From: Prochlorococcus sp. AG-347-M15 | GTDB lineage: Bacteria > Cyanobacteriota > Cyanobacteriia > PCC-6307 > Cyanobiaceae | Length of the DNA stretch: 60,381 bases | Assembly (NCBI GenBank): GCA_003281185.1 | Contig: QCCS01000009.1 | Span: forward strand, 1 to 60,381 | Reading direction: 5' to 3' | Shown: positions 37,653-46,908 of the stretch, piece by piece | Position numbering within the stretch: position 1 is the first letter of the stretch | Layout: every line of letters begins with the position of its first letter | The notes under the pieces: model-generated | What the model saw: only the letters and a program-made list of their open reading frames with translations | What the model was told of the DNA's origin: nothing | Database searches by the model: none | Translations under genes and position numbers: made by a program

Positions 37653-39071
37653 TTGAATTCTCTTCATTTAAAAAGTTTTACAAGATGCAAAAGAAAAGCA
37701 TGGCTAGATTTTAAGGGTAAAAAATCTTATGAAGTTTGGTCTCCTCATAAAGCAATAGATAAAATTAATCAGTTTCAAATTTTTTCTGAAATTTGTAATA
37801 GTGAAATATATACAGGATTAAAAGCCTGCGAAAATGGTTATCAAGGGGTAATTGGATTAAAAATCAAAGGGGATCTTTCCAAAAATATTAGTGCAGAGAT
37901 ACGTCCACAATTACTTTTAAAAACTAAAGGTAAAAGTAAATGGGGACAATATAAATATTTACCTGCTGTTTATAAATTAGGCCGCAAAACCACAAAAGAA
38001 CATTTATTCGACTTAGCCTTTAGTTCTATGCTTTTAGAATCTTTTCAAGAATCTAAAATTGAGAAAGGATTAGTAATTTCAAGTTTTGATAAAAAAGTTT
38101 ATGTTGAAGAAATTTATTTAAATAAAAAATTAAGAAAAAAAGTTTTGAGTGTTTTATTAAGTTTGAATGAATGCTTGGAGGGATTTATGCCAGAAATAAC
38201 TCAAGATAGAAAAAAATGTACTATTTGTTCATGGCAAAAATTTTGTGACAAAGAGGCAAAAGAAAATGGATATCTAACAGATATAGATGGAATAGGCTCC
38301 AAAACGGCATCATTACTCATAACAAATGGAATATCTGATACCCAAACATTAGCTTCGTATAGTGAAAAACAACTTGGAGAGAAATTATCTAAATTCAACG
38401 ATCAAAAGTATGAAAGAGCGTCCTTGTTTGTAAAGCAAGCACAAGCTTATATTTCAGGGGAACCATATCAAATTTCTAATAAAAATGATACTAACGATCT
38501 ACTAGAAAAAACATGTTCAGGATTTTATATATTTGATATTGAGTCAAGTCCAGATGATAAGCATGACTTTTTATATGGTTTTTTAAAAATAAATAATTTG
38601 TCTACAAAAAAAGAAGATCTTATTTATAAACCAATTTTAAATCTCAAAAACAATAAAGCAGAATCTTGCAGGAAAATTATTGAAATACTTTTTTCAGAGA
38701 AGGAATGGCCAGTTTTACATTATGGAGAAACTGAAAAGATAGCAATAATTAATATTGCTAAAAACTTAAATTTCAGTTTTGAAGAAATTGATTCACTTGC
38801 CTCAAGATTTATAGACTTACATACCTTAATTCGAAAGTCTTGGATATTACCACTAAAAAACTATGGTTTAAAAACTGTTTCTAATTGGCTTGGATTTGAA
38901 TGGATGCAGAAAAATGTAAGTGGCTCGAAAGCCCTTTATTGGTGGATTCAATATCAAATTACAGAAAACGAAATATTTTTAAAAAAAATTATTCAATATA
39001 ACAAAGATGATTGTTTTGCTACTCTGCAAATTGCAGAATATTTAATCAAAAATCAATTAAAGAAAAATTGA
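37653..39071 (+). CDS. TM0106-type RecB-like nuclease with RNase H-like domain
   Basis: 472 residues. The N-terminal part (FTRCKRKAWLDFKGKK) resembles Cas4/RecB-like PD-(D/E)XK nucleases, with cysteines in the CTICSWQKFCDKEA cluster that could hold an iron-sulfur centre. A short helix-hairpin-helix follows (DIDGIGSKTASLLITNGI). The C-terminal third is an RNase H-like exonuclease fold with FYIFDIESSPDD and a final YNKDDCFATLQIAEYL. Such fusions are widespread but not functionally defined; a DNA repair role is likely. The start is a TTG at 37653. Its end overlaps the convergent YgfZ-like gene by 15 bases. Confidence 0.85.
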   Translation: MNSLHLKSFTRCKRKAWLDFKGKKSYEVWSPHKAIDKINQFQIFSEICNSEIYTGLKACENGYQGVIGLKIKGDLSKNISAEIRPQLLLKTKGKSKWGQYKYLPAVYKLGRKTTKEHLFDLAFSSMLLESFQESKIEKGLVISSFDKKVYVEEIYLNKKLRKKVLSVLLSLNECLEGFMPEITQDRKKCTICSWQKFCDKEAKENGYLTDIDGIGSKTASLLITNGISDTQTLASYSEKQLGEKLSKFNDQKYERASLFVKQAQAYISGEPYQISNKNDTNDLLEKTCSGFYIFDIESSPDDKHDFLYGFLKINNLSTKKEDLIYKPILNLKNNKAESCRKIIEILFSEKEWPVLHYGETEKIAIINIAKNLNFSFEEIDSLASRFIDLHTLIRKSWILPLKNYGLKTVSNWLGFEWMQKNVSGSKALYWWIQYQITENEIFLKKIIQYNKDDCFATLQIAEYLIKNQLKKN

Positions 39072-39893
39072 TCCTACAGATTTATTAATAATAATTTTTC
39101 CAAAAATTTCTGAAAAAAAATAATTTCCTTCCTCTAAATATTTTCTTTTTATCATTGCTAAACCTTTTATTTGAGAATCTGATTTGAAAAAACTAGTGAT
39201 TTTGCCAACAGAAATATCCTTTGTAGAATTTATATATAAATTTTTATCTTCAACATCTAAATTAAAATGAGATTCAATTGATTTCCAAATTCTTATTTCC
39301 TGTTTTAAAGAAGAAACATTTTTTATTTTTGACATTGTTTCTTGTCCTAAATAACAACCTTTATTAAAATCTATAAGATCTTGTAATCCAAGCTCAAGAG
39401 GATTATTTTTTCCGTTTATTTCCATTTCTAATGAGGGTATTGCCTGATTAATCTTCCAAAGTTTTAAATCATTGGGATTTAGTAAATTTAGTTCATTTTT
39501 ATATATTTCAAATTCTTTATCTTCTGTTTTGAAGAAAATAGGCTGGTAAGTTCTCCATGAACTAGATTCATCAATTTCCTGAATTCTATTTATCAAGAAA
39601 GGTTCACTTAGGAGTACATCGTCGGCTGGAAAAATAATTTGATTAAAGTAATCAATTATTTCATTAGTGTCACCCGCCAAGATAATTACTTCTAAGTTTC
39701 TTTCTAAAAAAATAATTTCAATTAATGACCTTAGAACTCCATTTGGAGTTAACCAACAAGTTTTGATAACTTTATTTTCTGAATTAAGAATATTACCAGT
39801 TGTTATTCCATTCAAAAATTTTCTAGCATCTTTTCCAGTAATAGAAAAACAATCAAATTTTTCAAGCCAAAACTTTTTTTTTATATCTTGCAT
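39057..39893 (-). CDS. YgfZ/GcvT-like folate-binding protein
   Basis: 278 residues of the COG0354 family, which helps repair or assemble iron-sulfur proteins with tetrahydrofolate. The defining KGCYLGQE motif is present in DFNKGCYLGQETMSKI (C-terminal half), and the N-terminus has the GKDARKFLNGITTGNI pattern. Distinguished from the glycine cleavage T-protein by length and that motif. Lies 10 bases downstream of pyrE on the same strand. Confidence 0.88.
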   Translation of the reverse strand: MQDIKKKFWLEKFDCFSITGKDARKFLNGITTGNILNSENKVIKTCWLTPNGVLRSLIEIIFLERNLEVIILAGDTNEIIDYFNQIIFPADDVLLSEPFLINRIQEIDESSSWRTYQPIFFKTEDKEFEIYKNELNLLNPNDLKLWKINQAIPSLEMEINGKNNPLELGLQDLIDFNKGCYLGQETMSKIKNVSSLKQEIRIWKSIESHFNLDVEDKNLYINSTKDISVGKITSFFKSDSQIKGLAMIKRKYLEEGNYFFSEIFGKIIINKSVGSIFL

Positions 39894-39903
39894 TTTGAAA
39901 TAG

Positions 39904-40464
39904 TTATAAAAAGTCTTTTATTGTAAAAAGACTCTTTAATTTAACATTTTCATCTTCAAGGACTTCTAATCCCCCTTCTTGCCTATCAACTATAGACAAA
40001 ACTTCCTCAACAACATAATCATTTTCGCGTAACTTTTTTATAGCTTTTATTACTGAACCAGCAGTTGTAACAACGTCCTCTAATACAGTCACCAAAGTTC
40101 CTTTTTCTAGTAAGGGCCCTTCAATTCCAGCTTTTGTCCCATAATTCTTAATTTCTTTCCGAATAATTAAACCATTAAGTTCTAGGCCTTGCGAAGCTGC
40201 TTTGACGATTAATCCACTTACAAGAGGATCTGCACCTAATGTCAATCCTGCTACAGCTTTTGACCTTGAGTCCTTTAACTCTAAAAATAAATCACTTATA
40301 ACGTTTAGGCCCTCGCCATTTAAAGAGACAGGTTTACAGTTTAAGTAATGACTACTTTTTTTGCCGGATGATAAAGTGAAATTTCCTTTCCTATAAGATT
40401 TTTCAATTAATTGTTTTAACAATTTCGCTTTATTTAAGTCATACTTTTCCGAAAAATTGCCCAT
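39904..40464 (-). CDS. pyrE: Orotate phosphoribosyltransferase
   Basis: 186 residues, pyrimidine synthesis: orotate plus PRPP gives OMP. Motifs are [37 protein letters not shown] and the PRPP-binding [23 protein letters not shown] at 40464. Operon with the YgfZ-like gene. Confidence 0.96.
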   Translation of the reverse strand: MGNFSEKYDLNKAKLLKQLIEKSYRKGNFTLSSGKKSSHYLNCKPVSLNGEGLNVISDLFLELKDSRSKAVAGLTLGADPLVSGLIVKAASQGLELNGLIIRKEIKNYGTKAGIEGPLLEKGTLVTVLEDVVTTAGSVIKAIKKLRENDYVVEEVLSIVDRQEGGLEVLEDENVKLKSLFTIKDFL

Positions 40465-40575
40465 TAGTCAAAGTTAAATTTATATTTAAAGATTAGAAGA
40501 AAAAAAAGAAATCTCACAAAAACTTACTAATAAGGTGTTTTTTGAAATATTATTTTTATATTGTATATTGAAATT

Positions 40576-40606
40576 CAATGTAATTAAAATTACAAAAATT
40601 ACATTG
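40576..40606. repeat. Inverted repeat at the 5' edge of tRNA-Met
   Basis: Perfect 10-base arms caatgtaatt (40576-40585) and aattacattg (40597-40606), loop 11 bases; the last base is tRNA-Met position 1. It may fold in the precursor tRNA, act as a protein site near the promoter, or be chance in an AT-rich region. Confidence 0.5.
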
Positions 40607-40678
40607 GGGGTGTAGCAATCTGGTGAATGCACCAAACTCATAATTTGGCTAAGGCGAGTTCGATCCTCGCCACCCCCA
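40606..40678 (+). tRNA. tRNA-Met (CAT), elongator type
   Basis: 73 bases. The acceptor GGGGGTG pairs fully with CACCCCC, the anticodon stem CCAAA/TTTGG encloses CTCATAA (anticodon CAT), and the T arm is GCGAGTTCGATCCTCGC. The fully paired first base and the absence of three G-C pairs in the anticodon stem argue against initiator tRNA. The D arm is short (GCA/TGC). A tRNA-Ile with modified CAT cannot be excluded. CCA is not encoded. Confidence 0.92.
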
Positions 40679-40696
40679 TTATTAATTAATCATTGA

Positions 40697-41965
40697 ATGA
40701 AAATAACTCTACTTTTATTTCTTTTATTGTTACCGGCTTTTTTCGCTGCGAGTGAACTCTCTTTTTTATTAATAAGACCTAGTAAAGTTTTAAGGCTAAT
40801 AGAAGAAAAGAAAAAAGGAGCATTTTCAATTTTAAAAATTCAAAAAAGATTCAGATCCTCATTAATTGCTTCTCAATTTGGAGTAACAATTTCTTTAATT
40901 GCAATAGGATGGCTCAGCAATAGCTTGGCAAATGATTATTGGAAGAGAAATATTTTGTCCAATAGATTTTATGATCTTCTATTATTTTTATTTGTGGTGT
41001 TAATTGTTACTCTTGTCTCTGGACTAATTCCTAAAGCCCTAGTAATTAATAATCCAGAATCTGCTGCACTAAGATTGACTACCATTTTCGATGCAGTTCG
41101 AAAAGGTATGAAGCCCATAGTAAAGATAATAGAATTTTTTGCCAGCGCCTGTTTAGGTTTATTTAATCTAAACAACAAATGGGATTCTTTAAACTCTGGT
41201 TTGTCTGCTGGCGAATTAGAAACTCTTATAGAAACAGATAATGTTACAGGTTTAAAACCAGACGAGAAAAATATTCTTGAAGGAGTTTTTGCTTTAAAGG
41301 ATACACAGGTCAAAGAAGTAATGATTCCAAGATCTGAAATGGTAACTTTGCCAAAAAACATAACCTTTTCAGAACTTATGAAACAAGTAGACAAAACTCG
41401 ACATGCACGATTCTTTGTAATTGGAGATTCTTTAGATAATGTATTAGGTGTATTAGATTTACGTTATTTGGCTAAGCCAATATCAAAGGGCGAAATGGAA
41501 GCCGATACATTATTAGAGCCTTTCCTTTTACCAGTTACAAAAATAATAGAAACATGCTCATTAGCAGAAATATTACCAATTGTCAGGGACTATAATCCTT
41601 TCTTACTAGTAGTTGATGAACACGGTGGGACAGAGGGGCTCATAACTGCAGCTGACCTAAATGGTGAAATAGTTGGAGAAGAAATGCTAAATAATAGAAT
41701 TTATGCAGATATGAAAATGTTAGATAATTTCTCAAGAAAATGGTCAATAACGGGCAAATCAGAAATCTTAGATATCAATAAGAAGTTAGGATGTTCTATT
41801 CCAGAAGGTGCAGACTACCATACACTTGCTGGATTTATGTTAGAAAAATTTCAAATGGTCCCAAAAATTGGTGATGTCTTAGATTTTAATAATATAAAAT
41901 TTGAAGTTATTTCTATGTCTGGTCCAAAAATTGATCGTGTTAAAATTATTCTTCCCAAAAGCTAA
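40697..41965 (+). CDS. CNNM/CorC-type transporter-associated protein
   Basis: 422 residues of the HlyC/CorC (TlyC) family: an N-terminal DUF21 membrane domain with hydrophobic helices (3-25, about 55-75, 95-115), paired CBS domains starting around VKEVMIPRSEMVTLPKN, with LLVVDEHGGTEGLITAADL, and a CorC C-terminal domain (GADYHTLAGFMLEKFQMVPK). Members take part in magnesium or cobalt efflux. ATG at 40697, 18 bases after tRNA-Met. Confidence 0.92.
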   Translation: MKITLLLFLLLLPAFFAASELSFLLIRPSKVLRLIEEKKKGAFSILKIQKRFRSSLIASQFGVTISLIAIGWLSNSLANDYWKRNILSNRFYDLLLFLFVVLIVTLVSGLIPKALVINNPESAALRLTTIFDAVRKGMKPIVKIIEFFASACLGLFNLNNKWDSLNSGLSAGELETLIETDNVTGLKPDEKNILEGVFALKDTQVKEVMIPRSEMVTLPKNITFSELMKQVDKTRHARFFVIGDSLDNVLGVLDLRYLAKPISKGEMEADTLLEPFLLPVTKIIETCSLAEILPIVRDYNPFLLVVDEHGGTEGLITAADLNGEIVGEEMLNNRIYADMKMLDNFSRKWSITGKSEILDINKKLGCSIPEGADYHTLAGFMLEKFQMVPKIGDVLDFNNIKFEVISMSGPKIDRVKIILPKS

Positions 41966-42016
41966 ATTTGGCTTTCGATGGAGGATAATATTATTTAAAT
42001 ATATGGATTTAAAGTC

Positions 42017-43021
42017 ATGCAACCAACCTCATCGCCGGTAAAGGTTGGAGTTATAGGTATAGGAAATATGGGCTGGCATCATGCTCGAGTACTCAGTTTA
42101 CTGAAAGATGCAAATCTTGTTGGAGTTGCAGATCCAAATGAAGAAAGAGGTAAATTAGCTATTGAACAATTTCAATGTGAATGGTTCAGAGATTATAAAG
42201 ACTTAATTCCGAAAGTTGATGCTATCTGCATCGCTGTACCAACACTTCTTCATCAAAAAGTGGGCTTAGATTGTCTTAAGGGAGGTACCAACGTTCTAAT
42301 TGAAAAACCAATTGCAGCAAACGAGTTAGAAGCAAAATCTTTGATAGAGGCAGCTAATGCGAGCAATTGTCTTTTACAAGTTGGTCATATTGAAAGATTT
42401 AATCCCGCTTTTAGAGAATTGAATAAAATAGTACATGATGAAGAAATTGTTGTTTTAGAAGCGAGAAGACATAGTCCTCACGCTGATAGGGCTAATGATG
42501 TATCTGTAGTAATGGATTTGATGATTCACGACATAGATCTTGTTTTAGAGCTTGTAAATTCAAAAATACAAAAATTAGCCGCTGTTGGAGGTAGAAATAG
42601 CGAAGGACTAATAGATTATGTTAATGCTACTTTAGTTTTTCAGAATAATGTTATTGCGAGCCTAACTGCCAGCAAAATGAGTCACAAAAAAATTAGAAGT
42701 TTAAGTGCTCACTGCCAAAATGGTTTAGTAGAAACTGATTTCTTAAATCACTCTTTACAAATTCATCGAAAGTCTCATGAATCCTATACTGCAGAGCATG
42801 GAGAATTAGTTTATAGGAACGATGGATATGTCGAAGAAGTTAGCACAACTTCTATTGAGCCACTTTATGCAGAATTAGAGCATTTCCTTAAGTGTGTTAG
42901 AGGCAAAGAAAAGCCTGAGGTAGATGGTGAGCAAGCCTCGAGAGCTTTAAAAATAGCCGATTTTATAGAAAGTGCTGTAGAAAATTCTGGAGATGCAATT
43001 TTACTTGAAAACCCCTTCTAA
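42017..43021 (+). CDS. Gfo/Idh/MocA-family oxidoreductase
   Basis: 334-residue NAD(P)-dependent dehydrogenase. Nucleotide-binding VGVIGIGNMGWHHARVL at 9-25, the family lysine in LIEKPIAANELEAKSL, and VMDLMIHDIDLVLELV in the C-terminal domain. Usually acts on sugars or their nucleotide forms; the substrate is unknown here. Convergent with psbK. Confidence 0.92.
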   Translation: MQPTSSPVKVGVIGIGNMGWHHARVLSLLKDANLVGVADPNEERGKLAIEQFQCEWFRDYKDLIPKVDAICIAVPTLLHQKVGLDCLKGGTNVLIEKPIAANELEAKSLIEAANASNCLLQVGHIERFNPAFRELNKIVHDEEIVVLEARRHSPHADRANDVSVVMDLMIHDIDLVLELVNSKIQKLAAVGGRNSEGLIDYVNATLVFQNNVIASLTASKMSHKKIRSLSAHCQNGLVETDFLNHSLQIHRKSHESYTAEHGELVYRNDGYVEEVSTTSIEPLYAELEHFLKCVRGKEKPEVDGEQASRALKIADFIESAVENSGDAILLENPF

Positions 43022-43046
43022 AACAAATATATAAATGAAATAATTT

Positions 43047-43187
43047 TTATTTAAACCCAACTGCAGCTTGCCAAACAAATACCAATAAAAAGAAAAATAA
43101 AGGTATTAGTGGAAGAACATCAACAGTTGGAGCAAAAGCCTTGTAAGCTTCAGGCAATTCAGCGAATGAATTAAATAGAATGAGCAC
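43047..43187 (-). CDS. psbK: Photosystem II protein PsbK
   Basis: 46-codon frame with GTG start ([20 protein letters not shown]), followed by [20 protein letters not shown] and GFK stop. The [18 protein letters not shown] motif and the single membrane helix identify PsbK. No ATG is in frame before the upstream stop. It lies 33 bases downstream of tgt on the same strand. PsbK sits near CP43 in the core; the first few residues are removed in other cyanobacteria. Confidence 0.95.
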   Translation of the reverse strand: MLILFNSFAELPEAYKAFAPTVDVLPLIPLFFFLLVFVWQAAVGFK

Positions 43188-43220
43188 CTTTTTAATAATT
43201 TAATTAATTATGTTAAGACG

Positions 43221-44339
43221 TTACCACGTATTGTGAGCAATAGAGGATGTTTCCCAAGGAGCGAAATCAATTGTAAAACAATTATCTTTAATGGCATTAG
43301 AGATGGAATTGGTAAATCTAATTAAATGAGCAATATTATGCAAACTTATCAAAGTGAAACCTAATATTTCATCATTTCTAATTAGATGATGCAAATATGC
43401 ACGTGAATAGGATTTACAAGTCTCGCAAGTACAAGTTTTGTCAATTGGGGAGAAGTCATCTTTAAATCGAGCATTTCTTAAATTCAATCTTTCATCATTA
43501 AAAAATGCAGTACCATGTCTTCCCAGTCTTGTAGGCAAAACACAGTCAAATATATCGAATCCTTTAGCAACAGCTAAAGAAATTTCTCTTAAAGAGCCAA
43601 TCCCCATTAAATATCTTGGTTTATTTATTGGTAAGAATTTCGGCACATAATTAATTACACTATGTATTTCTTCTACTGCTTCTCCAACGCTGACACCTCC
43701 TACCGCTATTCCAGGGAGATCAAAAGAACTTGTAAATTTCGCGCTATATTCTCTTAATTTAGGATACTTACCACCCTGAACTATTCCAAATAATGCTTGA
43801 TTTGATTTCTGATGAGTCTCAACACATTTTTGCAACCATGAATGTGTTCTTTGTAAAGAATCCTCGATATCATTTTCGTTTGCAGTGTGCGGAGGACAAT
43901 GATCAAAAGCCATAGCAACATCTGAGCCAAGATCCATTTGAATCTGCATGACTTTTTCCGGTGATAAAAATACATAACTACCATTTCTTGGATTTTTAAA
44001 TTCCACACCTTCATCAGAAATATTATTTAATTTGGCCAAACTAAAAACTTGATATCCACCTGAATCAGTAAGAATAGGCTTAGACCAATTCATAAACTTA
44101 TGTATTCCTCCCGACTCCTTAACTAATTTTTCTCCAGGTTGCAGATGAAGATGGAAGGTATTCGAGAGAATCATTTCTGATCCTGTAGAGGTTAATTGCT
44201 TAGATGAAATTCCTTTAACTGTTGCCAAAGTGCCTACAGGCATAAATCTTGGAGTGTTTACCTTGCCATTTGGGGTATTAAATATACCAGTTCGTGCCTG
44301 CGTATTAATGCAATTCGATGTAATTTCAAATTCAAACAC
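43221..44339 (-). CDS. tgt: tRNA-guanine transglycosylase (queuine)
   Basis: 372 residues, exchanges guanine for a queuosine precursor in tRNA wobble position 34. Catalytic aspartates in [13 protein letters not shown] and [20 protein letters not shown], zinc site [22 protein letters not shown] at 44339, divergent from cobS with an 18-base gap. Confidence 0.96.
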   Translation of the reverse strand: MFEFEITSNCINTQARTGIFNTPNGKVNTPRFMPVGTLATVKGISSKQLTSTGSEMILSNTFHLHLQPGEKLVKESGGIHKFMNWSKPILTDSGGYQVFSLAKLNNISDEGVEFKNPRNGSYVFLSPEKVMQIQMDLGSDVAMAFDHCPPHTANENDIEDSLQRTHSWLQKCVETHQKSNQALFGIVQGGKYPKLREYSAKFTSSFDLPGIAVGGVSVGEAVEEIHSVINYVPKFLPINKPRYLMGIGSLREISLAVAKGFDIFDCVLPTRLGRHGTAFFNDERLNLRNARFKDDFSPIDKTCTCETCKSYSRAYLHHLIRNDEILGFTLISLHNIAHLIRFTNSISNAIKDNCFTIDFAPWETSSIAHNTW

Positions 44340-44357
44340 AATAAAATATAAAATTTT

Positions 44358-45176
44358 TTGTTTTTTTTATTAATCTACCCTATAAATTTAGTATTGATTA
44401 AAATTTATCTCATCATAAATTATTTAATAAAAAATTTTGCAGGATCTTGGATTTTCTATACGACATTTCCAAAGATACCTTTAATAAACCCAGAATTCAG
44501 AAATATTGCACAATTTGCGCCACCTTTGGGATTTTTTATTGGCACTATACAGAGTTATATTTTTATTTTTTTAATAGCAAACTCTTGGCCCATTTTTTCA
44601 TCAGTGTTAATTTGTTTGGCTTCAGGATACTTAATTACTGGCGGTCTACACCTAGATGGTTTAATGGATACTTTCGATGGTATTTTTGCAGGAAAAAAGA
44701 AACGATTAAAAGCTATGAAAGACAGTAAAGTTGGTTCTTTTGGCGTTCAATCTTTAGTTTTTATAACTTTAATTCAGATTGCTTGCATACTAAAAATTCA
44801 AAACCAAATAGCTATTGTTTTGCCAATATGCTTATTTTGGGGAAGATTTTCAAATTTATTTTTTATAGAAAAGTTTAAATATATAAGTTACAAGAAAAAA
44901 TCTATTAGTCATAAAAAGTTTTGGAAGGGATTTAAAAAAGAATCTTTGATTTCTATTATTTTTCTCGTAATTTTCATTACATACCGAGTATTTTTAAGTT
45001 CATCCAATGCAATTCTAATTAAATTTTTATTTCTTATTTTGATCGGTATTTTTCTAAGTTATTCTATTCCAAAGATTTTGGGAAATGAAATTGGAGGTTT
45101 CAATGGAGATGCCTGTGGTGCTAGCGTTGTACTAGTTGAAACTACAATGTTATTCATGCATTCAATTCTTTTGTAG
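44358..45176 (+). CDS. cobS: Cobalamin synthase (adenosylcobinamide-GDP ribazoletransferase)
   Basis: Integral membrane enzyme of the last steps of cobalamin synthesis. The family motif [20 protein letters not shown] (the acidic metal site) is followed by [13 protein letters not shown], with many hydrophobic helices around and a final [16 protein letters not shown]. The start is TTG at 44358 or TTG at 44394, no ATG being usable; the later one gives a more typical N-terminus. Overlaps the convergent histidine kinase gene by 23 bases. Confidence 0.9.
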   Translation: MFFLLIYPINLVLIKIYLIINYLIKNFAGSWIFYTTFPKIPLINPEFRNIAQFAPPLGFFIGTIQSYIFIFLIANSWPIFSSVLICLASGYLITGGLHLDGLMDTFDGIFAGKKKRLKAMKDSKVGSFGVQSLVFITLIQIACILKIQNQIAIVLPICLFWGRFSNLFFIEKFKYISYKKKSISHKKFWKGFKKESLISIIFLVIFITYRVFLSSSNAILIKFLFLILIGIFLSYSIPKILGNEIGGFNGDACGASVVLVETTMLFMHSILL

Positions 45177-46290
45177 GAAGTTCTAAGTAGAAAATATTTT
45201 TTTTCTTAAGATTTTTTAATTCCGCAGTATTATCAATCGAGCAATTTTCTAACAATCTCAAATCCCCTCCAATTTGTTTTGCTAATTTTCTTGCTAAAAA
45301 AAGTCCTACACCAGTGCCATCTTTCTGCCTAGCGGCAGATCCTCTAAAACCTTTTTGAAAAATTTTCTCATTTTCATTTTTAGTTATTTTTTTACCATTA
45401 TCAAATATGCACAGACCTTTACTCGTAATGGCGAGTCCAATCTCAACATCTTTTTGAGCGTATTTAAATGCATTTTCCAATAGGTTGGCCACAATTTCAG
45501 CTATCACAGCATATTTTGCCTTCAAGGGTGATAAAGTCCAATCTGGCCAAAAAGAAGGTTCAGTCCAATCTCTATTCTCTAAGTTCGCATTAGCTTTACC
45601 CCTTTCTAAAATAGGCCTTAATAAACTCTGAACAGTTATTACCTTTTTATTATCTAAGTTTGGCGGAAGTAATAATCTTTCTTCTCCAATCTCTAGAGGA
45701 AGCTGTATAGAAGAATTTAATTTCGTAAAAGAATCCATATATTTATTAATTTGCTTTTGCTCTATTATCATGCGTTCGACTATTTGAACAGAGTCATCGT
45801 CTGAGCCAAGTCTTTTTATTAGTAATTTTGCATATGTCCTAAGAGCAGCCAATGGATTTCTTAATTGATGAATTATTACATTGACCTGATTTTTTAAATA
45901 ATTAATTTCTTGATTTTTATTTTGACGTTCTAATTCTATAGAAACGCATTTAGCCAAAGATAGTGAAAGTGCTTTTAATCTAGAATCAAGAGATACTGGC
46001 CAATTCCCCCCTTCTAGATCAGTTTCTACCCTGAGAACACCAAGAAGAATATCGTTTTCTTGAAGCGGGTACCATCTTCTATTAGGAGAAGAAACTTTTA
46101 GCGAAGGATCATCTTCTATTGACAAAAGAAGCCTATCAATTTGTGGCCATTGACCAATCATTTCAAAAGATGCTTTAGTTCCTTGCTTAGCTGAAGCAAG
46201 ATACATAACTAAATGAGTAACTCCCATTGAGCATCCAAAACTCTCAAGCTGTTTTGTGATTAATTCTTCAAATTTTTTTGAGAGATTCAT
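45154..46290 (-). CDS. Sensor histidine kinase
   Basis: 378 residues: an N-terminal sensory part of about 120 residues resembling a GAF domain, with no membrane helix (cytoplasmic), a coiled-coil, phosphoacceptor H141 in VIIHQLRNPLAALRTYAKLL, and a catalytic domain with N box EIVANLLENAFKYA (N273), G1 CIFDNGKKI and G2 GTGVGLFLARKLAKQIGG. No response regulator is adjacent, so the partner is elsewhere. The signal sensed is unknown. Confidence 0.93.
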   Translation of the reverse strand: MNLSKKFEELITKQLESFGCSMGVTHLVMYLASAKQGTKASFEMIGQWPQIDRLLLSIEDDPSLKVSSPNRRWYPLQENDILLGVLRVETDLEGGNWPVSLDSRLKALSLSLAKCVSIELERQNKNQEINYLKNQVNVIIHQLRNPLAALRTYAKLLIKRLGSDDDSVQIVERMIIEQKQINKYMDSFTKLNSSIQLPLEIGEERLLLPPNLDNKKVITVQSLLRPILERGKANANLENRDWTEPSFWPDWTLSPLKAKYAVIAEIVANLLENAFKYAQKDVEIGLAITSKGLCIFDNGKKITKNENEKIFQKGFRGSAARQKDGTGVGLFLARKLAKQIGGDLRLLENCSIDNTAELKNLKKKNIFYLELPTKELNA

Positions 46291-46369
46291 AATTAATGAA
46301 ATTTTGAGAAATTTTAGAAAAAATTTGAAAAGGGCTTGTAAAATATGAAAAAAGTATTAAGATATATAA

Positions 46370-46539
46370 AGAGAGCTGACTTAAGTTAGCCTTAAAAATG
46401 ATTATTTAATCATATTCTAAGCTACATCAGGGGTTGATGGGTCCTCTATGTAATTTGAAGTGAATTCACAATCACAGATATAAGATTAGTAAACATAAAT
46501 TAAGACTAATCTCATTAAGAATTTCAGGAGTACCGATCA
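46370..46539 (+). promoter_or_regulatory. Structured leader upstream of the DUF3155 gene
   Basis: This 170-base region has several hairpin-forming stretches: ttaag/cttaa (about 46380-46396), atgatta/taatcat (about 46399), gtgaattcac (about 46459-46468), and a perfect 8-base stem agattagt/actaatct (46483-46490 with 46505-46512). It ends in a strong ribosome site (aggag at 46526-46530, 9 bases before ATG), uncommon in this genome. TATATAAAG-type promoter elements lie just upstream. Possible post-transcriptional control; no known riboswitch recognised. Confidence 0.4.
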
Positions 46540-46908
46540 ATGTCAAAGAAAAGAAAAAGAATCAGCAGAAGAAGATTGGCTGGCCAAAGAGTTATGGCTC
46601 ATGTACCTATTTATCATATCGAAACTGGTAAACATAAACCAGTTACAGCGGCGAGAAGATTCATAGCCGAAAATGGATTATCAGCCCCTTCAGTTTTTAA
46701 TGTCCGAAGAAATGAACATACTACTGATAGATTTTTTTGGGGTGAAAAAGGATTATTTAGTGCCCAATATGCTGAAGAAAATCATTTTCTTTTCCCATCG
46801 CTAAAAGTTGTAGTTGAGGGAATTGGTGAAGAAAAAATATTTGAAGGTCTAGAACTTACCGCAGATGATTGGGAAGAGATTGAAGAATACGAATATGCTT
46901 TCGTTTAA
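46540..46908 (+). CDS. DUF3155 family protein
   Basis: 122 residues. Highly basic start (MSKKRKRISRRRLAGQRVM), then AHVPIYHIETGKHKPVTAAR, and an acidic C-terminus (ADDWEEIEEYEYAFV). Matches the small cyanobacterial DUF3155 family, whose function is not known; the basic N-terminus suggests nucleic acid or ribosome contact. It has an AGGAG ribosome site and a long structured leader, which point to high and regulated translation. Ends 3 bases into the convergent esterase gene. Confidence 0.85.
   Translation: MSKKRKRISRRRLAGQRVMAHVPIYHIETGKHKPVTAARRFIAENGLSAPSVFNVRRNEHTTDRFFWGEKGLFSAQYAEENHFLFPSLKVVVEGIGEEKIFEGLELTADDWEEIEEYEYAFV

Noticed and set aside
40969..41394. 141-codon minus-strand frame opposite the CorC-like gene
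   Set aside because: It lies wholly antisense to a well-supported gene with clear CBS and DUF21 motifs; its translation is Ser/Phe-rich shadow sequence with no family features.
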